Part shown: positions 45,125 to 56,557 of the stretch, one piece after another
Numbering within the stretch: the first letter of the stretch is position 1
How the letters are laid out: each line of letters begins with the position of its first letter
Assembly (NCBI GenBank): GCA_036927565.1
Contig: JAYESD010000009.1
Location: forward strand, 166,058,929-166,122,928
Reading direction: 5' to 3'
Length of the DNA: 64,000 nt
From: Tuctoria greenei
Lineage: Eukaryota; Streptophyta; Magnoliopsida; Poales; Poaceae
Program-made: the position numbers and the translations under genes
Notes under the pieces: model-generated
What the model saw: the letters and a program-made list of their open reading frames with translations, nothing else
What the model was told of the DNA's origin: nothing
Databases searched by the model: none

Positions 45125-46286
45125 GCATGGTCATTTCCTCATTGTATGCTCTAACAGGACATTTCACATTTCAGGTGTTGTAAAATGTAAATATAGTTTG
45201 TAGTTGGCGCACATAGCTGTGATGCTGTCAGAGTAATGCAGTTATGTAGTTGTCCTGTTTTATCTGTTTCACAATAATTGAGTACCTTAGTGTTTGCTCA
45301 GAGTTAACCTAGTATTTTAGTTGTGTTTTTGTGTCGCCATATCACATTGTAATCTGCAGTTTTCACCAAGTTATGTAATCACCTATAATATTATGTGAAC
45401 TGGATTATTTTTTGTTGCTTAGATTCCTGATTGTGATAACAATATTACACAAGAAAAAAATTGTTGAGTAGACCTGTCACGTTTCCCTTTCTTCCAGTCT
45501 TGCACAAAAAATGAACTGATAGTAGTGTAAATAAATGATAAAAAGCACACCAAATCCATATATTATAGATGACTTTTGAATTACAATGCGACAAGTTTTT
45601 CAGGATGGAGTAATTTTTTCAATGAACAATAAAGCACAAGCTTTTCAGGACGAAAGGAGTATTTCTTTAGTTAGATATTACAATTTTTTTTGTTAAATCT
45701 TTGGTAAATTTTATCCGCTCCGTGAAATAAAATGTTCTTTGGGTCATGTCAGCTCTACCGCAGTACCGAAAATTTGCAGAAAATGCAGGCAGTCAGATTT
45801 CTTTGCAGCCGCCCAAGTGTTTGAAGCTTCTGCTTGAGAAACGTCAACCGTCTTTCAGTGGCATCCTCTCAACGTTGGCTCTGGCTTCTCAAATCTCAAC
45901 GCCCTGGGACAGTTCTAGCAGTGGCGCTGAGCAAAGGATATCCATTGCTAAAACTTATCACAGCCTCAGAACCAAGGAATGTCTTCAAAGTCCATACGTG
46001 CAATGATGTGATTAGAATATAGATCAGGATGATTGAGAGTAAAATGCACATGTAGGGAGAATATTGAACTGGGTGACAGATTAGTCTCCTTCAGGGCAAG
46101 AGAACTTGCATGCCAATTGATACTTCCTCAGTCCCCAAAAGTTTGTCACGTTTTAGTTCATTTCGAACTAAAATGTAATAAACTTTTAGGACCGGAGGGA
46201 GTACTTACTATATGATGTACAAAAAAAATAGGAAAATACCATTAACTGGTAAAAAACCAGTCATTTCTACATCCTAAGCTGGTGTC
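45125..46286. other. Convergent 3' intergenic region with a Stowaway MITE
   Basis: 3' flanks of NC2-alpha and ZW10. Decayed MITE-like sequence near 45560-45660 (CGACAAGTTTTTCAGGATGG) and a clearer MITE at 46121-46203. No gene was recognised. Confidence 0.5.
46121..46203. mobile_element. Stowaway MITE
   Basis: TACTTCCTCAGTCCCC...ACCGGAGGGAGTA with TTTTAGTTCATTTCGAACTA centre, flanked by TA. Confidence 0.8.
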
Positions 46287-48565
46287 CTAAGGGATCCATC
46301 CCAGGCACTCTTTTCTAAGAGGCGAGTCAGCAAAAATTGCTTTGACGAAATTTTGCACCTGCACATAAGCAACAGATGAGATATGCTCGCAAATAGACTT
46401 GAAACATAAGGATTTATTCAACGCGATACATATTAGAAAGTTGTCATGCAGCAGTTTGAATTAGGAGAACGGGATTTGTAGATAAGTTTTTAAGGTACAT
46501 AGGAACACTTGGCATGAATCTTGCCAGGGACAGACACAGGTTATAAAGTATGCTGGATCCGGCATTGTATCGATGGAACTGTGAACGATACCGCAATACT
46601 TCCGAAAGGGCATGACAAACTCTGCTTTACGATCAAACCTTACTCGCCTCAGATGATGTGAAGCCACAGCTGACTAACTCTCCACTTTCCCATGCAGCTG
46701 TGATGGACTTCAATGACATATCAAGCAACTCTGGATAACATTACAATTCTATTCAGTACTACCCGAGGAAACAAAAAAAAACACATTGTTAAAGATTTAA
46801 AGAATCCATAATTGGTGGCAAGAAAACTGACCTGCTAACTTCTGGAACTTCTTCAGAGATGGTACACATTTATCCAATTGAATCCAAGTATCATGGTCTA
46901 CAAACTTTTTGCCGTCATCATCATTCTCAACCAGGGAAAGAAATAGCGAGAGGTTTTCAAGAGCCTAATGGATAAGGCCTTGCAGCTGAAAGCATGCCAC
47001 ATATTAGTGAAAATCTGGAAAGATCAGCTCCAAACTTTTAGGGAGAAAACGGATCACCTGTAGTGTCTCTTCTGCTGCCATGTCATCTATCAGAAGCACG
47101 TCCCTTGTGATTCTGGAGAAAACGGATCCAAGGACATAAGACATACTTTTCCTGTACGTTGATCTCGGCAGTATAGACTCCCACATGATATGAATCTTTT
47201 CTAGAATGAAGACAACCTGCATTGAACTCATACATTAGTGCATCATAGCGTAAAATAAAGTTGCTAAACTCTAGTTTGATGAAAATTTTGTCAAGTATAA
47301 ACTAGCGAGAGGAAGAGTATTTTTTAAAAGCATAGCATAGCATACATGATTTGTACCAACTAATGAAAATACTTGCCCTTTTTCTACATTTATCACAAAG
47401 GAAAGAATGTGAATTTCATTTTCCTTTTTTCAATGTGTAGGTAATGTTTTCAGTATACAAGTAGCAAGCAAAACTAATGTGTGTTCAAACAGCTCAGATT
47501 CACACCTGCTCAATACTAAATTTTGCTGATTCACAATGCTGAGGTTGGTGTGTATTCTGGAAGCCATCAGCACCATCTATAGCCTGAAGATGAAGCAACC
47601 TAGAAACTTTAAATAAATGTTCAAAAAGAGAAGTAACTATACTTATGGAAAACAACTAGAAGGATTTTAAGACCTCACTTATGGTATCAATAGCAATATG
47701 GATTTGTCTTCTCAATATACCATCCGCCATTTGGGTGAAGATTGCTGCTAAATCCGCAAACACCACCTGTTTCTGTACAGCATAAGGAAAATCTGCACAG
47801 TACTGGAAAAGAAGGAAACGCAACAGTCAGTAGAATACGTTTCCATTTTGAAAATAAAGTATATCTTCAATGAAAATCTATCTCGGACACTACTATTCAA
47901 TTTAAATGCCCAAAGAGGAAAAATTGATTTAAAGCAAAATAAAGCAGTTATTTTACAATTTTTTCTGATAACAAAAACATCTGCAATGTTTCATCGGTAA
48001 TTCATGCAAATACTAGTTTTACAGAAACAAAAAAGGTTATATACACACCTGGAATGCAAGGCCAAGAATTTCTTGGGATAAATGGTAGCAGTCATTGTGA
48101 ACAATAGCAGCCACTTGACTTATATTATCAAGTTGCTTCTCTAGCTATAGGTGGGGAAAAAAGTGAGATGGATCAATTACTATGAAATACTGGTGCTCTG
48201 TCTAGAGCATATAATATAAATGTAGAATATAATTTTTTTATCTCAACAAGGATATCACACAAATAAAATGAACTATCACATTCACATGTATGTCTGAATA
48301 ATAACACAATAATTCATAAACTATACAATGTATCTTATAGGGAATGACTAAAATGCAATCAGCACTATAGTGCAACCGTGCAAAAATATCTTATGAGTCA
48401 CACGATCTTCATCTAATGGTTACTGTATTTTTACACTTAAACACTATCACCTAACAATAGTGATTACAATGCATTTATGTTATAAGGTGGGAGGGTTTAA
48501 GTACAAAATGTAGTAACCTTTGGATATAGATCGTGTGGCTCAGAAAACATTTTTGCACGATTGCA

Positions 48566-50534
48566 TGTTGGAAATCCAGAAGAAAATTTGTTATACTAAA
48601 ACTGGTTAATCTAGCTGGGGGCCACACGACAATATATAAAAGCCCCTTACAAATAAAAAACACTCCTAAAATTGTTTAGGACTCCCTAAAATCCTTGGAC
48701 TCTATCTCTAATAACTAATTGTGTCCTACTGGACACCCCTAATTTCTAGCTTATTCTAGAAAATAAGATTATTTCAACACACCCCCTAATCGTGTTTTCT
48801 AAGACACATTTAAGATGGAGACACACCTATCCATCCTACACATTTTGGGTGGACTCAACTACACCTTGGGATGAACACAACTACATCCCAAACACACCTA
48901 ATTTGAAGTGGACACAACTACACCTCCAAGATGGACACAACTACATCCTGCACAATTTTGGGATGGACACATTTTCATCCTCGGGATGGACTCATCTTCA
49001 CCCCACACACAAATCAGGTTGGACGCATCTTCAACCTCAGGATGGACTCATCTTCATCCTGCACACGATCTCGGGATGGACACATCTACACCCCGAGCAC
49101 CTCTGGGTTAGGCACGTCTTCAACTCTAGGATGGGCTCATCTTCATCCTGCTCACAAGTTTAGGTTGGACACATCTTTAACCTGCACTCTACCTCGGAAT
49201 GGACGCATCTTCATTTCAATCACACACTCGAGACAGTCACATCTTCATCTCGAGCACATCACGCTCACGACCACCTCTGTTGCCATGAAACCACCTCCGT
49301 TGTCGTGAACCATTGCTGCCACGTCGTTGGGTACACCTTCCTGTACGTGGCTAGCACCAATACATTCCGAACCCACAAGCTCAACCGTGCTCTTTCTTCC
49401 TCTTTCTTTCTTGAACCTTCCACCACAGGCCAGACCTAGTCCAACCCCTTTTTCACTTCTCAACTCAGTCAAAAAAAAAAACCAAATTTGTAGCGCACCT
49501 TTTCTTTGCTGCACGGCACAACACCACCATGTCTCTCTTTTCTTCTCTCTCTGGCAGACCACCGCTTGGTCTTATCCAGACTTCACGTGACCTGCTCTTG
49601 CTACAACAGCAGCTCACGTCACCTCCTTTTCTCAACCCAAGCACGTGGACCAGACTCAACCACGAAACCTTCTCCCTCACATGATCGATTCTCTTCCTCC
49701 TCTGCTTCGAAGTCTGAACCTGCTGCAGCTTGACGCTTGAAGCTCCAACCAGATCAGAGCACCATCTGCGGTGGAATCGCAACACGGTCACCTCGGACAT
49801 GCCCCTCCCTGGCGCAACGAGCGTTCCAGTCGAGAACCGGACACCGCTCGAGCGCTCTGCGCGTCTGGGTCCCGCGAGCCGCCTACGTCTGCAACCAGAA
49901 CCCCTTCGAGCCGCATGAGTGTGCCGAAGATTCCTTCTGTGCCCGCGCTGTCCACCGAGCACGAAGACAGACTCCTCCACGCTTTCCTCCTCCCTCGCGC
50001 GGCAAGAATCGACCCCAAATTGTCGGGTGTCTGCGATCGCCCGCAGATTCCGACCAGGGACGCCGCCAATCGCACCGATTCGTCTGTCGGTGCCGCGTGA
50101 TCCGCAACCACATCGACGGATTCCCCGTCTGTCTCGCTCGGATCCGCCTCAATCCCTGCGAGATCCGTGCCTCCCTACGTCTATTTGGCCGCTGCCTTGC
50201 TCTCGACGAGGCCTGCGAGCAGCCGTCCTGAGCGGTCGTGCCAGACGCCGGTGGCCACCCCAAGGAGCACACTCTCCCAGGGGCAGCGAACTCCACCTTG
50301 AACCGGCTCTGATGTCAATTGTTGGAAATCCGGAAGAAAAATTGTTATACTAAAATTGGTTCATCTGGCCAGGAGGCACACGGCTATATATAAAAGCCCC
50401 TTACACATAAAAAACACTTCCAAAATTGTTTAGGACTCTCGCTAAAATACTTGGACTCTATCTCTAACTAATCGTGTCATACCTGGACCCCTCCTAATTT
50501 TTAGCTTATTCTAGAAAATAAGATTATTTCAACA
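48566..50534 (-). mobile_element. Small non-autonomous LTR retrotransposon
   Basis: LTRs at 48566-48779 and 50320-50534 (about 214 bp, TGTTGGAAATCC...TTATTTCAACA) are flanked by a perfect 5-bp duplication TTGCA (48561-48565, 50535-50539). Read on the minus strand, a primer-binding site TGACATCAGAGC (50306-50317), close to the initiator-Met-tRNA complement, follows the 50.3-kb LTR. A polypurine tract TTAGGGGGTG (48780-48789) precedes the 48.6-kb LTR, so the element points to the minus strand. The interior has no gag, protease, reverse transcriptase or integrase. It contains a hairpin repeat array (48846-49254) and a GC-rich stretch (49700-50310) with open frames I do not recognise. Confidence 0.9.
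48846..49254. repeat. Array of about 14 short hairpins with co-varying arms
   Basis: Each unit of about 25-33 bp is arm, loop GGACACAACTA or GGAC(G/A)CATCTT, complementary arm. Clear examples: TTGGGATG/CATCCCAA (48866-48873, 48884-48891), AGGTTG/CAACCT (49016-49021, 49032-49037), CAGGATG/CATCCTG (49038-49044, 49055-49061), CTCGGGATG/CACCCCGAG (49070-49097), AGGATG/CATCCT (49128-49149) and CTCGAGA/TCTCGAG (49227-49254). Arms differ between units but usually stay paired within a unit; some units have mismatches. Confidence 0.85.
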
Positions 50535-50870
50535 TTGCACGAAAGTGTTAATTGCATTCTAGTCATTCCGGTATCTTATATTGTAACATTTTATTTTTTT
50601 TCTCAGGATCTGATGGTATTTAATTAACATGATTGAACATCTCAGGTGCTAACGTTTCTGGTGAGGTACCCTAAGTACCAATAATGTGACAGTTTTGCAA
50701 GTATAAACTATCTGTATAATTTGTACATGCACAAACCTGAACAGGCACAATAGCCTTATACAAAAGTAAGACATCTCTGGCAGCATAGCAGAACTCCTTA
50801 GCAACTCTTGTGGATGACAAACATGCATCCTGCTCTGGTTATTCAGCAGAAAAATGGATATAAGTCGAAT

Positions 50871-51005
50871 CAACAACAACAAAGCATTTGTCCCAAGCAC
50901 GTTGGGGTAGGCTAGATATGAAACCTAACAGAAACGTGTGGAAGTAAAAGAAAGAAAGAGAAGAGTAAACAAAGTACGAGTAAACTAAGATTCCGGCACA
51001 TGTAC
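50871..51005 (+). mobile_element. SINE-like fragment
   Basis: CAACAACAACAAAGCATTTG and GTTGGGGTAGGCTAGATATG, plus downstream similarity to 31974-32117. It lies in a ZW10 intron. Confidence 0.6.
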
Positions 51006-52250
51006 GGCATATAAATCAAATCATCATCCAAAAAATTGTAAAACAGTGGATACTGCAAGATGGGAGACTACATTTGCATGCAATGGTGGTCAGTTAGGGT
51101 AGTAAACCTGAATAATGAAAACATGTAACATTGTTTGGAAGATGCAACTGTAAGTAAGAACATATGGAACTACAAACAAAAGAAAAGTTATTTTGATCCA
51201 TGCTAATAGATCTGCAGAATAAGAAGAAATGTGGTGGCAGGCATACCTGGAGGGCTCCGTGTACGAATTTTATTAACTGAAGTGCTGATTTTGATACAAA
51301 ACACTTCTCTGGCTGGAAAAGTAAATCAACAACAGAATCATCTCGGTTGTCAGATTACTACAACAACAAGCCTCCTTAGTGTGTTTGAAAACATGAATCC
51401 AACATCCTGCTAAGTATTTTGCCCACGAAAAACCTTGATGTAACCAAAGCAACTCACGAGACGATTATCGCAATCATATTGTACAAGAAGATCTCTTGCT
51501 TTCATTACAATCTCATTTCTCTTTTTTTGCAGCATAATGAACTTCAACATCATCAACATATTGGATCAACCTGCCATCCTTTATATCAGGTGACATGAAC
51601 ATCATACTCTTAAGTTTATTCTCGAATTCAGCTGTACTTCTTATAACATCTTGGAACTCAATAAGCTTGGATGCTTCATTAGGAACAGCCTGAAAAGATG
51701 TAACTGAATGCTCAGCCCAGTATCCCAGTTAATAAGAAGGTTGCAACAAAATATTTCTCGCAGTTATACAGTACATCTGAGGCATCCTCTTTCCTCTGGA
51801 GCAGGTGCAAACAAAGACAAGGAAACGGAAATGAGAAAGTTCATAGAGGCCGAAAATGCTTGTAATCTTAACAATTGTTATTCCAGGCCCCTGTTCCTTC
51901 TTACATCAAATCATTATTCATGATACATGATTGTAAAGTTCAACTGTTCATTTGGTGGGAAGTTTGTATACGGTGTATTTAGAGGGATAAGCTATTCAGA
52001 GAGCGCTGACTATAAATACATTTGCTTCTATCAGAAACTAAACAAGAAAAAAAGATTGCTAATTCAACCACTTTTATACAAAAGAATGAACTCAAAACTT
52101 CTGAGCAGGAACGGGAAGACCCATATCAAGATTTATGGAAGTTAAAGATGCAAGTGGTTTTGCACCACATTAAGGCACTACACAGTGCTAACCACAATTC
52201 ATGAAGACAGTACCGTAGTTCAATAAAGAAAATAATGTTCCTAAATCCCC

Positions 52251-52330
52251 ATACAACAACAACAAAGCCTTTAATCCCAAGCCAGTTGGGGTAGGCTAGA
52301 TATGAAACCCACAAGGACCAACAAAAAGAG
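52251..52330 (+). mobile_element. SINE-like fragment
   Basis: CAACAACAACAAAGCCTTTA and GTTGGGGTAGGCTAGATATG; shorter than the other copies. It lies in a ZW10 intron. Confidence 0.6.
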
Positions 52331-52965
52331 ACAAACGAAGGGAAGAACAGAGAAGGGTAGAAAAAGGAAAGTTCGGAGCATTTTCTTCCCATAATAATAA
52401 TTCAGGAAGAACCATACCTTGGAGAGAAAGTTTGTGATCACCAGATCAGAAATTCTTGGCCAGGTTAACTTTGCAAAGGACTGGATCCACTTGCTATTTT
52501 CCATACAAATGCACTTGCACACAAACTTAATGATATCAATTATTCTTGAGTACAGATTGGAACTATCTTGATCATCCTTCAATAATAACAACCAGTTACG
52601 TGATTTTACAAAAACCACATAATGAAACAGGATTCGAGGTTTACTTAGTCTATCCTTTAGCAATCAGCAGAAATTTGTCAACTTTTTCATGGAGTTAAAG
52701 TGATTAGGGTTGTAATTCCAGATGAATAGATGATGAAATATCTAAGGTGAATTTTGCTCCTGGACACTGACTTCATAGTATTAGCTGTAGGACATGACAT
52801 AAGTTGATGTTTGGGGGAACACATCGCCAAAATCTGGTAATTTGCTGGAGAACACCGCGCGGAACAAAATATTCATTTTGGTCTGGAGAGGAGAGAGGAA
52901 AGGTGTGGAAGGTCCAAAATACCCCTGTCAGCTTGTGGACCCTTTGTGCATCACTTTCTCCCATC

Positions 52966-53610
52966 CATAGTTATTAAGGCGGTAAGGCGATGGACCCCCT
53001 TTTTACCTTTTAAGCGGTAAAGCGTAAGGCGAGGCGACACCTTAATATTATGTAGAAATAGGCAAACAGAAATAGTTATTAGCTGTAAAAATTAAAAATA
53101 CAACAGTATAATTGCATTTTAGCCCAATTTGATTTATCTCTAGCTTAGCCCAGTAAGTTTTTCAGCCCAGCCCGCTCATCCAGCAGTCAAAAAGACTATT
53201 AGTCGTTGGATCAACCATCAACGGTTAGCAGCCGCCTCACCCCCTTCCCCCCCCCGTGCGCGCACCTCACATCGTGCACCCCGCAGACGCCCTCGGCGCC
53301 GCCCCCTCACTCCTGCCCCTCCTTCCCTCTGCTCCGCCGCCGGCGGCGGCTTCCCCTGCTCCTGCCGGTGGCATCCCCTCCGTCCGACCACGACGGAGAT
53401 GGTGTTAGCGGAGCCGCCGCCCGGATCTGCGTGTTGCTCCCTCCTCCCGCTCGGTTCTGCGCACCGCCGAGTCGAGGTACGCCTGTTCCGCTGGCTTCCC
53501 TGCTTCTGCCGCCGTCTAAGTCGCCTTACATTCCAAGGCGACGGGACGCCTTATGCCCAAGGAGCGCCTTACCGCTTAGGCATCGCTTAAGCGATGCCTT
53601 AATAACTATG
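52966..53610. mobile_element. Non-autonomous hAT element
   Basis: Perfect 15-bp termini CATAGTTATTAAGGC/GCCTTAATAACTATG with an 8-bp duplication CTCCCATC (52958-52965, 53611-53618). Subterminal AAGGCG/CGCCTT repeats occur on both sides and the centre is GC-rich with no transposase. It lies in the ZW10 intron between 55711 and 52577. Confidence 0.9.
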
Positions 53611-53618
53611 CTCCCATC

Positions 53619-54276
53619 TTTCCTCCCATGGCTTAGCAGGAGCAGTGGAGGCACATGGCGGTGCAACAGGGGCAGGGGAGCATGCATAGTGCAGTGGCTT
53701 CTGGGCCTCTGACGGTGGTGAGCGTGAGTAAAGGTGGGTGTGACAAAACGTGATGCAGTCAGGGGTTGGTGGTGCTGGGCGCGGTGGTGTTCGGCTACCT
53801 TCAACGCTCGAGCTTAGGCGGTGCTCGAATTTGGGCTTGAGCAGAACACGGTGAACACGACGAAACGGAGAGAAGGGGAGAAGCTCACCACAGAAGGGAA
53901 GATTGCAGCGGTGGCCGGAGTTGGAGAAGATGGGGAAAAGTGGTAATTGGGCTGATATGGTGCTCGAGGAGGATCACAAAGTGTGGATTGAGGTTGAGAA
54001 AGGAGTGGTGAAGCCATTTTATAGCAGGGGGAAGCGGTTCAGGTAGGGGATACTGCCGGTGGTGATTTTTCCCTATCGTTGCAGCATGGGCAGGGAGGTG
54101 GCGCTAATGGCATCACTGCTTCTGCCCAAATGCGATCATCAGGCTCGTACACAAGCTAGGGAGCAACGCGGTACGACTGTGACGGCTTAGATGGTGGTAC
54201 CACCGCCTCCAAGCTCGGGCACGCTCGCCCTCTCCTGGTTCTACCGAGCGCCTGAGCCACACAACGAAAGAAAGAA
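53619..54276. other. Unassigned intron sequence
   Basis: Part of the same ZW10 intron, between two transposons. It has open frames on both strands but no conserved protein that I recognise. Confidence 0.4.
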
Positions 54277-54704
54277 GAGTAAAGTACATCAGTAGTCCTT
54301 GAACTTGTATGGGTGTGTCATTTAGGTCCATGAACTTTTAAAGTGTATATTTAAATCCATAAACTTGTTAAAATGTGTCATATGGGTCCACAATACCGAA
54401 AATACCCTTATGACTATTGACAAAATTGTTACTTGAGCTTTATTTTTCATATTTGCTCTCTTTCAAAATCAACATTGTTATCATAATTCATATTGGAGGT
54501 TAACAAAATTGGTTTTGGGAGAGAATAAATATGAAATATAAAGCTTAAGTAACATTTTTGTTAATAAATATAGGGGCGTTTTCGGTATTTTGGACCCGGA
54601 TGACACAGTTTAACAAGTTTATAAACCCAAATATGCACTTCAAAAGTTTATGGACCTAGATGATACATTTAGACAAGTTCAAGGACCACGGATGTACTTT
54701 ACTC
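54277..54704. mobile_element. MULE-type MITE
   Basis: Termini GAGTAAAGTACATC/GATGTACTTTACTC continue as long inverted arms (CCTTGAACTTG/CAAGTTCAAGG and beyond). Flanked by a perfect 9-bp duplication AAGAAAGAA (54268-54276, 54705-54713). Confidence 0.87.
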
Positions 54705-54733
54705 AAGAAAGAAAAGGGAGAGAGACATTGGGG

Positions 54734-55312
54734 TAGTGTTGTCCAGGCGACGCCTAGTCGCCGCCTAGGCGTCCAGTCGGCCAGCGGCGGACGCCATGGA
54801 GGCTCGCCTCGCCTGGCCGCCGTCGGCCGGCCGCCATAGCAGTCGCCACTAGCCGCTGCCGCTAGAACGATGTCGCAGCCACCGCTGGTCGTCGTTGCAG
54901 CCTCCGCCAGGCCGCCGTCGCATCCGCCGCCCCAGCCGCCGCGGTCGTCGTGGGCGCCGCAGCCCCAACCACCGGTATAGAAGAGAATGTGAGGAAAATA
55001 ATAGCTACGGTTAGGGTACCTCATGGTTTTATACACCCGAACTGAAGAGTCTCAACCGTTGGATCTCATCCAACGGTTTACAATAGATCACATTTCGGCC
55101 CAGCCCAATTGAGCCCATCGCCTAGCCTTCCCCAACCGCAGCCAGGATCGATAGCCGCCCGCCCACCTGCTCGCCGACGCCGCCCTCCTGCCTGCTACTC
55201 GCCGCCGCCGCCTCTGCTCATTGCCGCCGCCGCTCGCCGCCGGTAGCGCCTGGCCACGCGCCTAGTCGACTAGGCAGGCGCCTAGACGCCCAGGTGCCCA
55301 TTTACAACACTG
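54734..55312. mobile_element. Non-autonomous hAT element, GC-rich
   Basis: Termini TAGTGTTGT/ACAACACTG with an 8-bp duplication CATTGGGG (54726-54733, 55313-55320). Subterminal GCCTAGGCG/CGCCTAG repeats; a proline-codon-like CCGCCG stretch fills the interior. No transposase. Confidence 0.87.
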
Positions 55313-56158
55313 CATTGGGGTCCACAATCTGACAGGGCCACAGGGGTACTGGGATCATATTGGATTATTATCTCCCCAAATGAGTCTGATAGTATATGCC
55401 AATCAGTGTGTTGTCCTCTGGCAATGTTTTGGCGATGTTTTCCCCCAAAAATCGACTTTTGTTGCGTCCAAGAGCCAAAGACACGAAGTCGGTGATGTCC
55501 CACAGCAAAATTCAACAACACCTAATTCCCTCTGCTCAATATTTAATTGCTAAGAACAAAACTCGTTTGAATCACGATTAAATATGATCAGGTATACCAT
55601 AGACAGAATAAAGAAGGTATCCATTGCAATAACAAGAGGTAGTTAATTAAAATAAGCGTACTTTGGAACAGATTGATCTTATAGAATAGGAAATATTATA
55701 AAAATGCTTACCTTTTGCTCCTCTGAAGAGACTACGTTCAAGACTGATACAGAGTGTTCTAGACCACCTTCCTCTAGCAACTCTACGTTAACTGTAACCA
55801 ACATGTTACTGATTGTTGGAACCAGGACATGTTTCATCACCAAGTCTGCAACTTTTGTCATCCCATAGTCTAAGGCCTCGATCATCTGCATAATCAATAA
55901 CACAAAGAAATGAAAAAACACAATACCCAAAAGTTATGCTGAAATCGAGTTCTATGCGAAACTGCATTTGTACAAACCCTTGATAATAATTGGTCCACAA
56001 AGTATGGGTTCTGGTCAAATACAGCGAAGCCGCCAGAGCCCCAATGGCAGTACCATCATTCAGACTTTGTTCGTAAGCCTCACCTCCAATGCCTGCAGTG
56101 CCACATGAAGATCGACACTCCATGTCGCGCTAGAACGGTCTCTAGGAGAAGCCCTGAC

Positions 56159-56557
56159 TGTTAGGAGCTGAATTTTTACTCTCATTGAAGAGAGGATGAC
56201 ACTAGAGAGTTGGGGCAATTTTCTTATCTATTCCTCACACAATGTCATACCAACCCAAGGGGTTGAGTCTACATATTTATAGCAGCCCAAGGGCAGCCAA
56301 CCAGCCAAGCATATGCCTTCTTGCTAGTCCAAGATGTCATGCAAGGTGTTGTCCTAAAGATGCTAACAACCGTCCTAAAAGAAGTCAAGATGCTGCTGTC
56401 CTAACTGCTGTCCTAAAAGCAGTCAAGATGTTGTCCTCTAGTCTAAGATGAGTACAACAAGGACCAAAGACTAAGGACTAAGGTACAACAAACTAAGGAC
56501 AAGAGTACAAGAGACTAGGGGACCAAAGACCAAATGACTACAAGACTTATTCCATCA
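56159..56557 (-). repeat. 3' LTR of the Copia element
   Basis: Read on the minus strand it begins TGATGGAATAAG right after the polypurine tract and ends CTCCTAACA at 56159. It is 399 bp. No partner LTR lies in the window. Confidence 0.85.

Larger units (their letters stand above)
48340..50570. mobile_element. MULE-like long-inverted-repeat element in a ZW10 intron
   Basis: GGGAATGACTAAAATGCAATC at the left matches the inverse of the right end (...GCATTCTAGTCATTCCG) over about 95 bp. It is flanked by TATCTTATA (48331-48339 and 50572-50580), a 9- to 10-bp duplication. The interior is almost entirely a nested LTR element. Confidence 0.82.
46287..56158 (-). pseudogene. ZW10: ZW10 homologue, 5'-truncated by a Copia LTR and carrying a stop and a frameshift
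   Basis: Orthologue of the centromere/kinetochore protein ZW10, also part of the NRZ tether for Golgi-to-ER vesicles. Thirteen exons seen (high-low): 56158-56084, 55885-55712, 52576-52418, 51689-51458, 51312-51247 (upper edge uncertain), 50829-50737, 48144-48049, 47802-47674, 47583-47506, 47216-47058, 46985-46832, 46730-46648, 46358-46287; about 522 residues. Motifs: EALDYGMTKVADLVMKHVLV, SFAKLTWPRISDLVITNFL, VHNDCYHLSQEILGLAF, GADGFQNTHQPQH, SRITRDVLLIDDMAAEETLQ, DMSLKSITAAWESGEL and FVKAIFADSPLRKECL, in family order. About the first 200 residues of ZW10 are missing: the coding frame runs straight into a Copia LTR at 56159. Further breaks are one extra A in the run at 51532-51538 and TAG at 46964-46966 where the family has a sense codon. 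The donor after 46648 is GC. Either a dead copy or a mosaic of real and assembly defects. Confidence 0.9.

Noticed and set aside
45560..45660. Possible further Stowaway MITE
   Set aside because: Only the CGACAAG...TTTTTCAGGATGG piece is visible; arms and TA flanks cannot be paired with confidence.
48846..49254. CRISPR-like regular array
   Set aside because: Units are hairpins inside an LTR element of a plant genome, with no constant repeat, spacers or cas genes.
49465..50353. Several open frames inside the small LTR element
   Set aside because: They overlap on both strands in GC-rich DNA and match no retrotransposon domain or other family I know.
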